A stretch of DNA of 64,000 bases from Burkholderia contaminans. GTDB lineage: Bacteria > Pseudomonadota > Gammaproteobacteria > Burkholderiales > Burkholderiaceae. The notes under the pieces were generated by a model. The model made no database searches. It was given only the letters and a program-made list of their open reading frames with translations, and was not told the origin of the DNA. Positions 7,957-18,373 of this stretch are shown in pieces. How positions within the stretch are numbered: the stretch's first letter is position 1; every line of letters starts with the position of its first letter. Made by a program: the position numbers and the translations under genes. Where the stretch lies: NCBI RefSeq assembly GCF_029633825.1, contig NZ_CP090640.1:3472001-3536000 (forward strand), written 5' to 3'.

Positions 7957-9806
7957 TCGTCTACCAAGCCGACAAGAAGGAGTTCCTGCTCGACTACAAC
8001 GACCGCGACATTGAGGACGTCATCCATGCCAAGTACCGAGCAGCGACGAGCCGCAAGGTCGCCCAGGCAGAAGTGAGGTCCTGGCGTGAATCACTGGGGT
8101 ACGTCGCCCGAGTTCTAAGTGACCCGGACATTGCCGATGACGTGGGGGTCGCCATTGAGTTCATCCTCCCCCAATCGGCCAAACGCATCGACGTGATCCT
8201 CGCGGGACATGCTGACGATGGCTCGCGGCGTCTGATCGTCGTCGAGTTGAAGCAGTGGTCATCGGTCGGTGCAACGGATCGGGATGCGATCGTGCTATTG
8301 CCCGGCGGCGGCCGAGCAGACCAGGTGCGTGTCCATCCCAGCTATCAGGCGTGGTCATACACGGCGTTCCTGGAGGGCTTCAACGAGGCAGTCTATGACG
8401 GCGGACTTCAGTTGCGCCCCTGCGCCTACCTGCACAACTATGCAGCTGATGGCGTCATCGATGCGCCCCACTACCAACCCTACATCGAGCGCGCTCCGTT
8501 GTTCCTGAAGGGCGACGAGGACCGCAAGCGGCTCCGCGAGTTCATCAAGCAGCACATCCGCCATGGACGCGGTCGTCAGGTGCTGTTCGACCTGGAAAGC
8601 GGTCGTCTGCGCCCCTCCAAGGCCTTAGCGGACGTCGTCGGCAAGCTGCTCAAGGGCAACGAGGAATTCGCACTGATCGACGATCAGAAGGAAATCTTCG
8701 AGGCTGCCAAAGCGGCGTGTCGTCAGGCCAACGCCTCTAAAAAACCTCGTGTCGTGATCATCGAGGGTGGGCCAGGAACGGGAAAATCAGTGGTCGCAGT
8801 CAACCTGCTGGCGGCATTGCGTGAAGGCCTGACCGTCAAGTACATCTCGAAGAACGCTGCCCCTCGTGCGGTCTACAGCGACAAGCTCATCCAGACGCCG
8901 AAGAACGCGCATCTCGTCAATCTGTTCGGGGGATCCGGCTCCTTCACTGAGACGGAGACAGATGCGTTCGATGTTCTCGTGGTCGATGAGGCCCACCGCC
9001 TGACTGAGAAGAGCGGCTTCTATGGAAATCTGGGCACTCACCAAGTCAAAGAACTGATCAACTCTGCCAAGTGCAGCATCTTCTTCATTGACGAAGATCA
9101 GCGCGTGACGCTCAAGGACGTGGGGTCCAAGGCAGTCATCCGTGAATTTGCAGCTGCCCGCGGAGCAGAGGTTGAAGAGTACTCGCTGACCTCGCAGTTC
9201 CGCTGCGCGGGTTCCGACGGCTATCTTGCATGGGTAGACGACGTTCTGCAGATCCGCCCTACGGCCAACAACAGCCTCGACGACATCCCGTTTGACTTTC
9301 AGGTGTTCGATAATCCGGCGGCGCTGCATGCGGCAATCGAGGCGAAAAACGGCAACAACCGCGCGCGGGTGGTCGCCGGCTACTGCTGGCCTTGGAACAG
9401 CAAGAAGAACCCGAAACAGATGGACGTGGTCATTGGTGACTACGAGCGCCAATGGAACCTTGACCAGGATGGGAGCCTCTGGATCGTGGCGCCCGACTCA
9501 GTCCAGCAGGTGGGCTGCATCCACACCTGCCAAGGACTAGAAGTGGACTACGTGGGTGTGATCATCGGCCCCGACCTGGTGATGGACGGAGAGATCCTGA
9601 AGTCCTCCCCCAGAGCCCGTGACCGGCACGACAAAACCATGAAGGGGTTCGTGAAGATGTCGAAAGAGCAGCCGTCTGAGGCGGCTCGGCAGGCCGACAT
9701 GATCATCAAAAACACCTACCGCACGCTGATGACGCGAGGAATGAAAGGGTGCTACGTTTACGCTACCGATGCGAAGCTGACTGCGTACCTTAAGGCGCGA
9801 GCATAG
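7953..9806 (+). CDS. DUF2075 ATPase with nuclease-like N terminus
   Basis: The 617-residue protein combines two parts. Residues 60-105 contain RIDVIL (D80) and VELK (E98, K100), the D…ExK spacing of PD-(D/E)XK nucleases. A P-loop NTPase/helicase-like domain of the DUF2075 family follows: Walker A GGPGTGKS near 272, Walker B VLVVDEAHR near 345, the SLTSQFRC motif, and a C-terminal HTCQGLEVDYVGV resembling SF1 motifs V-VI. Such proteins are thought to be DNA- or RNA-dependent ATPases, with no settled function. The 4-bp overlap with the MazG gene marks a functional pair. It is the last plus-strand gene of the cassette; 139 bp with no visible feature separate it from the convergent AbiE genes. 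Confidence 0.85.
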   Translation: MIVYQADKKEFLLDYNDRDIEDVIHAKYRAATSRKVAQAEVRSWRESLGYVARVLSDPDIADDVGVAIEFILPQSAKRIDVILAGHADDGSRRLIVVELKQWSSVGATDRDAIVLLPGGGRADQVRVHPSYQAWSYTAFLEGFNEAVYDGGLQLRPCAYLHNYAADGVIDAPHYQPYIERAPLFLKGDEDRKRLREFIKQHIRHGRGRQVLFDLESGRLRPSKALADVVGKLLKGNEEFALIDDQKEIFEAAKAACRQANASKKPRVVIIEGGPGTGKSVVAVNLLAALREGLTVKYISKNAAPRAVYSDKLIQTPKNAHLVNLFGGSGSFTETETDAFDVLVVDEAHRLTEKSGFYGNLGTHQVKELINSAKCSIFFIDEDQRVTLKDVGSKAVIREFAAARGAEVEEYSLTSQFRCAGSDGYLAWVDDVLQIRPTANNSLDDIPFDFQVFDNPAALHAAIEAKNGNNRARVVAGYCWPWNSKKNPKQMDVVIGDYERQWNLDQDGSLWIVAPDSVQQVGCIHTCQGLEVDYVGVIIGPDLVMDGEILKSSPRARDRHDKTMKGFVKMSKEQPSEAARQADMIIKNTYRTLMTRGMKGCYVYATDAKLTAYLKARA

Positions 9807-9945
9807 CACCCTGCGGTGAGCGCCTCGACCAAGGCCTCAGCAGCAGATTGAGCGATCATCTCGATGGCGAGGATGGACGCGCTCACGCTTCTTGGAATCC
9901 CAATGGACACGCCGTGCCGACAGCTTCGGCCGTCGGCCTCTCTGC

Positions 9946-10893
9946 TCACCTGGCACCGACGACTCGCGCCAGCGTCTCTTCAAGCTGTTGGCGATCTGTC
10001 GCCCGCTTCGCGGCCGTGCGCTGCCCCAGGTTATGCAGCTTGCGCCGCACACCCGGCAGCTCTGCTGCATGCTCGAACCCGATCAAGCCGAAATCTGGCT
10101 GCTCGCTCTCCACGGACCGCAGGAAGGCGCAGGACGGCTCGTCCAGCCACGATGCCACACGCGCCAACAGGCGCTCGCGGCTCTCCAGCAAGGCCCCTAC
10201 CCCGATAGGCTCGGACGTCATCCCCTTGAAGTGGGCATCGAAAGTGGCCTCGAAATCCGCCAGCTCGCGCGGCGCCAGCATTTCCCAGGCCGGCTTGGGA
10301 CTGCACGTTAGGTACACGAGAAAGGTTCGCCAGAGATCGGCATCCGCGCGTTCATCCTTCAGCAGCAGGCCCACGTCGAAGAGATCGCGCGGGTGCTGCC
10401 GCGATAACGCCGCCGCCAGCTTGCCGGCATAGAGGTCGGCGAAGTCCAGTATCTGCACCTCAGCGAAGCCGAACGCATCTTCCACCCGTGGCCGCACGAT
10501 CATGGTTCGCACCGGATGCACCGTGCCGCGCATCACCGGTGTCGTTTCGATCTGCACACGCGCACGGCCCCGGCTGGCCACCAACCGGGTGACCACCCCG
10601 CCCTCGCCCGCCGACGTCTGCACCTGCAATTGCAGAGGCCGGGCGCGCAGCGCATCGGCCAGTCGCCCCAACGCTTCGGCGATCAGCTTCGCATCTTCGG
10701 CATAGTCGTGCACCGGCAACCAGGCCAGATCGATGTCCACCGACAGGCGCGGCAGATCGTGCTCGAACAGGTTGATGGCCGTGCCGCCCTTGAGTGCAAA
10801 GCCCGGCTCCGAGGCCAACACCGGCAGGATCTCGACCAGCAGCCGCACGCGGTCCGTGTAGCGCCGGTCCCAGTGGTCAAGCCAGGTGCTCAT
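9946..10893 (-). CDS. AbiEii nucleotidyltransferase toxin
   Basis: The 315-residue protein starts at MSTWLDHWDRRY. It shows the AbiEii/AbiGii DNA-polymerase-beta-like nucleotidyltransferase motifs: KGGTAINLF (G36-G37), LSVDIDL with D53 and D55, and the downstream YAGKLAAAL and RDLFDVGLLL segments. In characterised type IV AbiE systems the toxin is a bacteriostatic nucleotidyltransferase, and related enzymes add nucleotides to tRNA ends, so growth stops when phage or stress disturbs the antitoxin. It overlaps the antitoxin gene by 17 bp, the usual coupled arrangement. An earlier in-frame start at 10977 is disfavoured because it would lie deep inside the antitoxin gene. Confidence 0.92.
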   Translation of the reverse strand: MSTWLDHWDRRYTDRVRLLVEILPVLASEPGFALKGGTAINLFEHDLPRLSVDIDLAWLPVHDYAEDAKLIAEALGRLADALRARPLQLQVQTSAGEGGVVTRLVASRGRARVQIETTPVMRGTVHPVRTMIVRPRVEDAFGFAEVQILDFADLYAGKLAAALSRQHPRDLFDVGLLLKDERADADLWRTFLVYLTCSPKPAWEMLAPRELADFEATFDAHFKGMTSEPIGVGALLESRERLLARVASWLDEPSCAFLRSVESEQPDFGLIGFEHAAELPGVRRKLHNLGQRTAAKRATDRQQLEETLARVVGAR

Positions 10894-11698
10894 CGAGGTC
10901 TCCCGGCAAGGTGATCTGGTAGGTCGGATGCAGGCGTCCGCCGGGCACCAACGCGCGCTTGCCACGGCCCAGATCAACGCCCTCTAGGGGCACGTGCGAC
11001 AGCCACGCATGCCGATGGCGCTCGGCCAGGGCCAGGAACAGCCGCTTGGCCTTGATGCTGCGGCATTGCCGCAGCAGCAGGCCGACACGCTGCGGCCGCA
11101 GGGTGGTCATGGCCTGCATCAGCGCATCGACCCCGTAGACCCCTGCCGCATCCGATACGCTGTCGCAAAGTTCCAGCATGGCCCGCTCGGGCGTCGAGCA
11201 AACCACCGCATCGGTCCCAGGCGCCGCTGAATGCCAAGCAAGGCCCGCTCCCGACAACGCCTTCTCTGAGACTTCCGCAGTAACGGGCACGGCCGGGAGA
11301 TCGAGCGGACCCTTGCCCTGGTACTCGAAGCGCTGCTCCAGTGAAAGCTTGCCCACCCAGCCCGGCGGCTGCTGTGGCCCATACAGCGTGATCGTCCCGG
11401 CATCGCCCAGGCGCAGGTAGTGCTCGTGACCCTGCATGCCGAGTGCGAAGCGTCCCCCGACGTGCAGCGGTATACCCTCCCCGACCTGCAGGCTGCGGAC
11501 CACTCCATCCCATTGCAGCCGCCCACCCCTACGCATGTAGACGCCACGCGCCGGCGACACCAGCCAGCAGCTGCCCACGTAGCGCGCCACAAGGCTGTTG
11601 GAGTAGCCGTGCGCCCGTAGCCAGCGGCTGGACACCAAGCGCGTATCGCCCAGTTCGGCCAGCAAGCGGTTCAGCTTTCCTGAATTTTGAGCATCCAT
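10877..11698 (-). CDS. AbiEi antitoxin, autoregulatory winged-helix protein
   Basis: The start is placed at MDAQNSGKLNRLLAELG, giving 273 residues; a longer frame exists upstream but includes the promoter. An N-terminal winged helix (about 1-60, with the segment VSPARGVYMRRGG) is followed by the AbiEi C-terminal antitoxin domain. The family neutralises AbiEii without a stable complex and represses its own promoter by binding inverted repeats. A near-perfect palindrome covers this start codon and a plausible −10, which fits autoregulation. It is the first gene of the two-gene minus-strand AbiE operon, between the cassette and the integrase. Confidence 0.9.
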   Translation of the reverse strand: MDAQNSGKLNRLLAELGDTRLVSSRWLRAHGYSNSLVARYVGSCWLVSPARGVYMRRGGRLQWDGVVRSLQVGEGIPLHVGGRFALGMQGHEHYLRLGDAGTITLYGPQQPPGWVGKLSLEQRFEYQGKGPLDLPAVPVTAEVSEKALSGAGLAWHSAAPGTDAVVCSTPERAMLELCDSVSDAAGVYGVDALMQAMTTLRPQRVGLLLRQCRSIKAKRLFLALAERHRHAWLSHVPLEGVDLGRGKRALVPGGRLHPTYQITLPGDLDEHLA

Positions 11699-11734
11699 GG
11701 TGCTCAAAATAACAGATTTACAAACCCTCGCCAA
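11685..11734 (-). promoter_or_regulatory. abiE promoter and palindromic operator
   Basis: On the minus strand TTGGCG (11729-11734) and TATTTT (11706-11711) are 17 bp apart. A palindrome with 9-base arms TTTTGAGCA/TGCTCAAAA spans 11685-11709 and overlaps both the −10 and the ATG at 11698. This would let AbiEi shut off its own operon. The predicted transcription start falls at or next to the ATG, so the message may be leaderless. The promoter is inferred from consensus match; the palindrome is directly visible. Confidence 0.6.
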
Positions 11735-11758
11735 GGCCGACCAGTTTGATACGAACTG

Positions 11759-11784
11759 AAAAAGATCACCCAAAGTGATCCTTT
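11759..11784 (-). terminator. Probable terminator downstream of the integrase
   Basis: On the minus strand GGATCAC and GTGATC arms enclose TTTGG and are followed by five T residues. It lies 68 bp after the integrase stop and just upstream of the abiE promoter. The stem is short, so an alternative is a second protein-binding dyad for AbiEi. Confidence 0.45.
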
Positions 11785-11851
11785 CGCCATGTGTGCAAAC
11801 CTTGTGCTGGCCGCCGACAGAGAGTCTCGATGGGGTCATCACGTGCCTCCT

Positions 11852-13108
11852 TCACAACGCCGCACTGAGCACCGGGACCGATACGTTCTCCGGCAGCAGC
11901 TTCGGCACATGGGTTCGCCCGTCTATCCAGGCATCGACCATGTCTGCCCACTCCTGCAGCATGTGGCGTCGCTGCTCTGCGTATTCGGCCTTGTTGTAAA
12001 CCGAGCGCGAGGAGCGCCCTTCCTCGTGCGCCAGGCACTTCTCGATCCAGTCGCCGTTGAAGCCCACTTCGTTGAGCAGCGTCGAGCCGGTGCGGCGCAG
12101 GTCATGCACAGTAAAAGGCTCCAGCGGCAGTCCGGCCGCCTTGGCACGCTCCACGATGAGTTGGGTCACCCGGTTCAGGGTCGCATGCGACATGCAACGA
12201 GTCGGCTCGTAGCGCGAGGGCAGCACGAACTTCGAGCCAGCCGCGCAGGTGTGCAGCGCCACCAGGATGTCCAGGGCCTGCCGCGATAGGTAGACCACGT
12301 GGGGGTTACGCCCCTTCATGCGCTGCTTCGGAATCGTCCAGGTAGCGTTCTCGAAGTCGATCTCGCTCCAGGTGGCCTCAATCAATTCGCTCTTGCGCAC
12401 CAGGGTCAGCAGAACCATGCGAAGGGCCAAGCGGATCGTCGGGTAGGTCGCGATGGACTCCAACTGATGGAACGCCAGCCGAATCTCGACTGGCGACAGC
12501 GCCCGGTCTTTAGGCACAAAGGTCGCGATCGAGGCGGCCGCCACGTCATTTGCCGGGTTGTCCACCTTCTCACCATGCAGGATGGCGAAGGCATAGACCT
12601 GCTTCACGATGTCGCGGACATGCACTGCCGTGGCAGGCGCCCCGCGCGCCTTCACCTTGTTGCACAAGGCCCGCAGGTCATCAGCGGTGATTTCGTTGAG
12701 CAGCCGGTTCTGGAACACCGGCAGGATGTCGCGGTCGACGACATGCTTGCGCATCGCACGCGTGCTCTCGGCCATCCGGGCCTCCGCTAGCCACTTGAGG
12801 GCGACGTCGCCGAAGTTCTTGGCCGCGGTCAGCCGGCGCTTCTCGCGCTGCTTTTCCAGTGCAGGGGAACGGCCGGCAGCGACGGCCTTCTTGGCGTCGA
12901 GCAGCTTTTCGCGGGCCAGCCCCAGCGAAATGCCACCGGGTCCATAGCGGCCGATGGTCAGGGTCTCACGGCGCCCGTTGAGACGGTAATCGTAGCGGAA
13001 GGTGACGGTACCGGCGGTCGATACCGTCACGTACATCCCATCCCGGTCAGAAGCCTTATAAGTCAACGACTTAGGCTTCAGATTGCGCAGTGCTGTGTCG
13101 GTAAGCAT
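11852..13108 (-). CDS. P4-type tyrosine recombinase (island integrase)
   Basis: The 418-residue protein has the N-terminal DUF4102 arm-binding domain (starts MLTDTALRNLKPKS), a SAM-like core-binding domain at about 100-190 and the C-terminal catalytic domain. Catalytic elements are Arg in LVRKSELIEA, H335-x2-R338 in HDLRRTGS, His in CLAHEE, and the tyrosine in the VYNKAEYAEQRR region (Y371 or Y376). The length is typical of P4-like integrases that enter tRNA genes or the guaA 3' end. It reads away from guaA, with a 301-bp gap that carries repeated sites. It should catalyse island excision and integration. It appears intact. Confidence 0.95.
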   Translation of the reverse strand: MLTDTALRNLKPKSLTYKASDRDGMYVTVSTAGTVTFRYDYRLNGRRETLTIGRYGPGGISLGLAREKLLDAKKAVAAGRSPALEKQREKRRLTAAKNFGDVALKWLAEARMAESTRAMRKHVVDRDILPVFQNRLLNEITADDLRALCNKVKARGAPATAVHVRDIVKQVYAFAILHGEKVDNPANDVAAASIATFVPKDRALSPVEIRLAFHQLESIATYPTIRLALRMVLLTLVRKSELIEATWSEIDFENATWTIPKQRMKGRNPHVVYLSRQALDILVALHTCAAGSKFVLPSRYEPTRCMSHATLNRVTQLIVERAKAAGLPLEPFTVHDLRRTGSTLLNEVGFNGDWIEKCLAHEEGRSSRSVYNKAEYAEQRRHMLQEWADMVDAWIDGRTHVPKLLPENVSVPVLSAAL

Positions 13109-13129
13109 CGAGGTTTTCCTCCTGTTTCG

Positions 13130-13294
13130 TGACGGCTTTTACCGTCAGGGGTCAGGAGACCTGCTGATGCCCGGAAAGCCGCATGAAACAAGCTTTCCAG
13201 GGGAGCCTTTTACCGTCAAAGACCGATTTGGTCTCAATAGTAAACGGGAGGGTCTTAATCCGACCTCCGGTTCTTACCGTCAGCTCTACCGTCA
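13130..13294. repeat. Four TACCGTCA repeats, putative integrase arm sites
   Basis: The octamer TACCGTCA occurs at 13140, 13211, 13275 and 13287, always in the same orientation. The first is also part of a dyad TGACGG/CCGTCA (13130-13147). They occupy the gap between the integrase start and guaA, where arm-type binding sites for the N-terminal domain of a P4-like integrase, or for an excisionase, are expected. The rest of 13109-13409 holds repeated CGATAG motifs near 13312, 13323 and 13385 and no gene. Function is inferred from position. Confidence 0.55.
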
Positions 13295-13409
13295 ACCCAT
13301 TTTGCTGGCCGGCGATAGCCACCGATAGCCGCCGAGACGTAAATTCTTATGAATCAACGACTTACAGCGATTTTTCGATAACTGGCGATAGTCCCCGAAG
13401 GACGTCAAT

Positions 13410-15029
<1,620 letters not shown>

Positions 15030-15145
15030 GGCTGCGGACGGGATGAAGAGAATAAGAAAAGCAGCGCATCATTTTCATCATGCGCTGCGTCAATAGCATG
15101 GACAGCGGCGTCGGGCGGAAGGCAGCACGCTCGACGCATGGCCGG

Positions 15146-15771
15146 TCAATCCTGCATCGGCGGGCGCTCGTCGAGTGCGACGCCGCCTGACGATTGACTG
15201 GAGCCGGATGAAGCCGGTGACGGTGCGGCAGATGCCGCGGGACGGCTGACGACGGGTTCGACACGTTGCGGGGCGGCCGACGACGCGGGCGCCATCGCCG
15301 GCTCGGCCGGACGCTGCGCAGGCGCGCGCGCCTCGAGCGCCTGCTCCCGCGCCTCGAGCGCCTGCACTTTTCGCGCCGGCGCACCGCCGATGCGAGTCGC
15401 ACGCCGCCGAGGCCGAGCACGATCAGCGCGACGCCGGCCACGGCCGACAGCACGCGGCCGGCGGCCGCGAGCGCGGGACCGCTGCCGGTGCCGATCGACC
15501 AGACGATCGTCAGCGCGCCGGTCAGCCAATACACATGGCCGACCGAACGCGCGACCGGCGCCGTGAGATCCCCGTTGAACGCTGCATGAAACGCGAGCCA
15601 CGCGAGCCCGAGCAACGCGATGCCGAACGCCTGGCCGAGCATCGCCGGCTGGACGTTCGCAAGCTGCAGCGCGTTGAAGAGCGACTGCCAGGGCGTCAGC
15701 ACGAACAGCACGCCGAACGCCAGCAGCAGTACGGCATCGATGACCAGCACGGCTCGCAGCAGCGGTTTCAT
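15146..15771 (-). pseudogene. Small membrane protein between guaB and guaA, frameshifted
   Basis: The first frame encodes MKPLLRAVLVIDAVLLLAFG and about four hydrophobic helices up to RLASAVRRRE. The natural C terminus (KVQALEAREQALEARAPAQ…, ending PPMQD) lies in another frame. Adding one A to the four-A run at 15368-15371 (T on the plus strand) joins both into a 208-residue protein with a 15-16-base internal repeat encoding QALEARE. Without it the reading frame continues as Arg-rich nonsense into guaA. The break could be a true mutation or a sequencing error in a homopolymer. Function is unknown; it resembles small DUF4345-like membrane proteins only loosely. Confidence 0.75.
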
Positions 15772-15777
15772 CGGCGA

Positions 15778-17238
15778 TCAGTCCACGTGATAGTTCGGCG
15801 CTTCCTTCGTGATCTGCACGTCGTGCACGTGCGACTCGCGCATGCCCGCCGCGGTGATCTGGACGAATTCGGCCTTGTCGTGCAACTCGTCGATCGTCTT
15901 GCAGCCGCAGTAGCCCATGCTCGCGCGCACGCCGCCGACCAGCTGGAACAGGATCGCGTTGACCGAGCCCTTGTACGCGACACGGCCTTCGATGCCTTCC
16001 GGCACGAGCTTGTCGATGTTCGCCGAGTTGTCCTGGAAGTAGCGGTCTGCCGCGCCGTCCTTCATCGCACCGACGGAACCCATGCCGCGATACGACTTGT
16101 ACTGGCGGCCCTGGTACAGGAACACGTCGCCCGGCGCCTCTTCGGTGCCCGCGAACATGCTGCCCATCATCACCGCGTTCGCGCCGGCCGCGAGGGCCTT
16201 CGACACGTCGCCCGAGAAGCGCACGCCGCCGTCGGCGATGCACGGCACGCCTGTGCCCTTCAGCGCTTCCGCGACGTTCGCGATCGCGCTGATCTGCGGC
16301 ACGCCGACACCGGCGACGATCCGCGTCGTGCAGATCGAGCCCGGGCCGATACCGACCTTGACCGCATCCGCGCCGTATTCGACGAGCGCCTTCGCGGCGG
16401 CGGCCGTCGCGATGTTGCCGCCGATCACTTCGACGTGCGGGAAGTTCTGCTTGACCCAGCGCACGCGCTCGAGCACGCCCTTGCTGTGGCCGTGCGCGGT
16501 ATCGACGACGATCACGTCGACGCCGGCCTGCACCAGCAGCTCGACACGCTCTTCGTTGTCGGGACCGACGCCGACCGCCGCGCCTGCGCGCAGCTTGCCG
16601 TGTTCGTCCTTGCACGCGTCCGGGTGCTCGGTCTGCTTCGTGATGTCCTTGACGGTCATCAGGCCGCGCAGTTCGAACGCGTCGTTGACGACCAGCACGC
16701 GCTCGAGGCGGTGGCTGTGCATCAGCGCCTTCGCTTCGGCGAGCGGCGTGCCTTCCTTGACCGTGACGAGGCGCTCGCGCGGCGTCATGATCGACTTGAC
16801 CGGTTCATCGAGGCGGGTTTCGAAACGCAGGTCGCGGTTCGTGACGATGCCGACGAGCTGCGGGCCTTCGACGACCGGGAAGCCCGAGATGCCATGCTGG
16901 CGCGACAGCGCGATCACGTCGCGCACCTTCATTTGCGGCGGCACCGTGATCGGATCACGGACGACGCCCGATTCGAAACGCTTGACCTTCGCGACCTCGC
17001 GGGCCTGCTCGGCCGGCGTGAGGTTCTTGTGGACGATACCGACGCCACCCTGCTGTGCCATCGCGATCGCAAGGCGACCTTCGGTGACCGTGTCCATCGC
17101 GGCGGACACGAGCGGCATGTTCAGGGAGATGTTGCGGGTCAGCTTGGTCTTGAGGCTGGTGTCGCGCGGGAGAACGTCGGAGAAGGCGGGAACGAGGAGC
17201 ACGTCATCGAAAGTGAGTGCTTTTTGGATCAGACGCAT
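15778..17238 (-). CDS. guaB: IMP dehydrogenase
   Basis: The 486-residue enzyme oxidises IMP to XMP with NAD+, the committed step to GMP. The TIM-barrel is interrupted by two CBS domains (about residues 92-205) that bind purine nucleotides. The active-site loop [10 protein letters not shown] puts the catalytic cysteine at C303, and the flap [11 protein letters not shown] is present near the C terminus. It starts the guaB–membrane protein–guaA minus-strand cluster. Its stop is 6 bp from the next start, so co-transcription is likely. Confidence 0.98.
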   Translation of the reverse strand: MRLIQKALTFDDVLLVPAFSDVLPRDTSLKTKLTRNISLNMPLVSAAMDTVTEGRLAIAMAQQGGVGIVHKNLTPAEQAREVAKVKRFESGVVRDPITVPPQMKVRDVIALSRQHGISGFPVVEGPQLVGIVTNRDLRFETRLDEPVKSIMTPRERLVTVKEGTPLAEAKALMHSHRLERVLVVNDAFELRGLMTVKDITKQTEHPDACKDEHGKLRAGAAVGVGPDNEERVELLVQAGVDVIVVDTAHGHSKGVLERVRWVKQNFPHVEVIGGNIATAAAAKALVEYGADAVKVGIGPGSICTTRIVAGVGVPQISAIANVAEALKGTGVPCIADGGVRFSGDVSKALAAGANAVMMGSMFAGTEEAPGDVFLYQGRQYKSYRGMGSVGAMKDGAADRYFQDNSANIDKLVPEGIEGRVAYKGSVNAILFQLVGGVRASMGYCGCKTIDELHDKAEFVQITAAGMRESHVHDVQITKEAPNYHVD

Positions 17239-17264
17239 GGCAAATCCTATGGGCGCAAAAGCGA

Positions 17265-17293
17265 ATTATACGCGAAGCGCCGTGAATTTTCAC
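17265..17293 (-). promoter_or_regulatory. guaB promoter with overlapping dyad
   Basis: A perfect TATAAT on the minus strand (17265-17270) lies 27 bp upstream of guaB. The −35 region is a dyad GTGAA-TT-TTCAC (17282-17293), so a repressor could block RNA polymerase there. The −35 match itself is poor. The remaining DNA to 17515 shows no gene. Confidence 0.5.
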
Positions 17294-17515
17294 AACACGA
17301 ACAACGGCTTAGCCGGTTTCGGCCGTTCGGGGGCCGAATCGTTCGGATCGCCGTTCGGTTCGTTTTCGATCGCCTTTCGTTTCACCGCCGCATCGAGCCA
17401 TTCGCGCAGCCGGCCGCGAAACGGCCCTTCCGCCTGTTGCGGACGGGCCACGCGGCGGTAGCGGCGACGGTGAAGCGCGGCCCGGCAACGGGCCGAACGG
17501 GCCTACCGCGCCGCC

Positions 17516-18373
17516 TCACGGCAGCCCGGCCGCGCGGACGATCATCACCACGCCGCCGCCGACCGCGACGCAGCCGACGATCCGCGCAACCCGCCCGCCG
17601 GCCGGCACGAGGCGCTCGGCGGCGATCGCAACCGTCACGACCGCCATCACGCGCAGATCCATCATGCCGGCCGCCAGCGCGACCGCCATCAGGTTCCCGC
17701 AACACGCCCCGCATCGAATGGCGGCTCGCACGCCGTGCCGCCATGCCGCACCGGCCTGCGCGTGCGGCGGATGCACGCAGGTCGCCGCGCGCCGGCAGCA
17801 CGTCAGCCGGCGCGCCTTCCATCTGGAGAATTGCAGGACGCCGGCAGCCAGTACGACCGTGCCGGCCACGAACGGCATTGCGCGAGCGAGCGCCGGCAGC
17901 CGCGCGGCGGCGCTCGTCAGCGCGGCGCCGGCCGGAAACACGAGCGCTCCGACTGCCATCCACACGGCGAAATACCCGGCGCCCGCGACGACGACGAGCC
18001 CGACCGAACGCGCCGCCGGCGGCGAGCCAACGCGCTGCCGGAACCGCCACAGCACCGGCGCCAGCACGGGCAGCATCATCGTCACCGTCATCGCGCCCCA
18101 CATGCCGGCAAACGCCGCGAACGTGCGGCCGGCGCCCCATCCGCACGGCCGCTGCCGGGCCGCCGACATCATCCAGCCGCCGGACATCGGTGCGCCGCCC
18201 ATCGCGGCCATCGACGCGTGCTGCGCCACGGTCGCAACAACGGCAACGGCGAACACGGCCGCGAGCGCCACCGCGAAGGCCCGCGCGTCAGGGCCCGCAG
18301 CGCCGGCCGCAGGCCGAGTCATCGCCCGCCCCCACCCGTCGCCGGCGCGCTCAGCCGCGTGCGTATTCGTCAT
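17516..18373 (-). CDS. DUF2182 membrane protein
   Basis: The start MTNTHAAERAGDGWG gives 285 residues. There are about seven hydrophobic segments, and the conserved DUF2182 stretch MWGAMTVTMMLPVLAPVLWR appears near residue 90. The family is described as predicted metal-binding integral membrane proteins; several Met and Cys residues (GGAPMSGGWMM, CGACCGN) fit that description, but no reaction is known. It overlaps the upstream DUF899 gene by 23 bp, and DUF2182 and DUF899 genes are often neighbours, suggesting a joint role. An earlier start at 18466 is less likely because it would lie further inside DUF899. Confidence 0.82.
   Translation of the reverse strand: MTNTHAAERAGDGWGRAMTRPAAGAAGPDARAFAVALAAVFAVAVVATVAQHASMAAMGGAPMSGGWMMSAARQRPCGWGAGRTFAAFAGMWGAMTVTMMLPVLAPVLWRFRQRVGSPPAARSVGLVVVAGAGYFAVWMAVGALVFPAGAALTSAAARLPALARAMPFVAGTVVLAAGVLQFSRWKARRLTCCRRAATCVHPPHAQAGAAWRHGVRAAIRCGACCGNLMAVALAAGMMDLRVMAVVTVAIAAERLVPAGGRVARIVGCVAVGGGVVMIVRAAGLP

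Larger units (their letters stand above)
1..13409. mobile_element. Right-hand part of a genomic island integrated at guaA
   Basis: This stretch carries accessory genes only: a helicase/PLD/HEPN-like/MazG/DUF2075 cassette, an AbiE toxin-antitoxin pair and a tyrosine integrase. It looks less G+C-rich than the core genes to the right and uses more varied third codon positions. The integrase lies directly next to the 3' end of guaA, a known integration hotspot for islands of this integrase type. The left end and its attachment site are outside the window, so total size and cargo are unknown. Island status is inferred from gene content and position; the duplicated attachment core was not seen. Confidence 0.82.
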
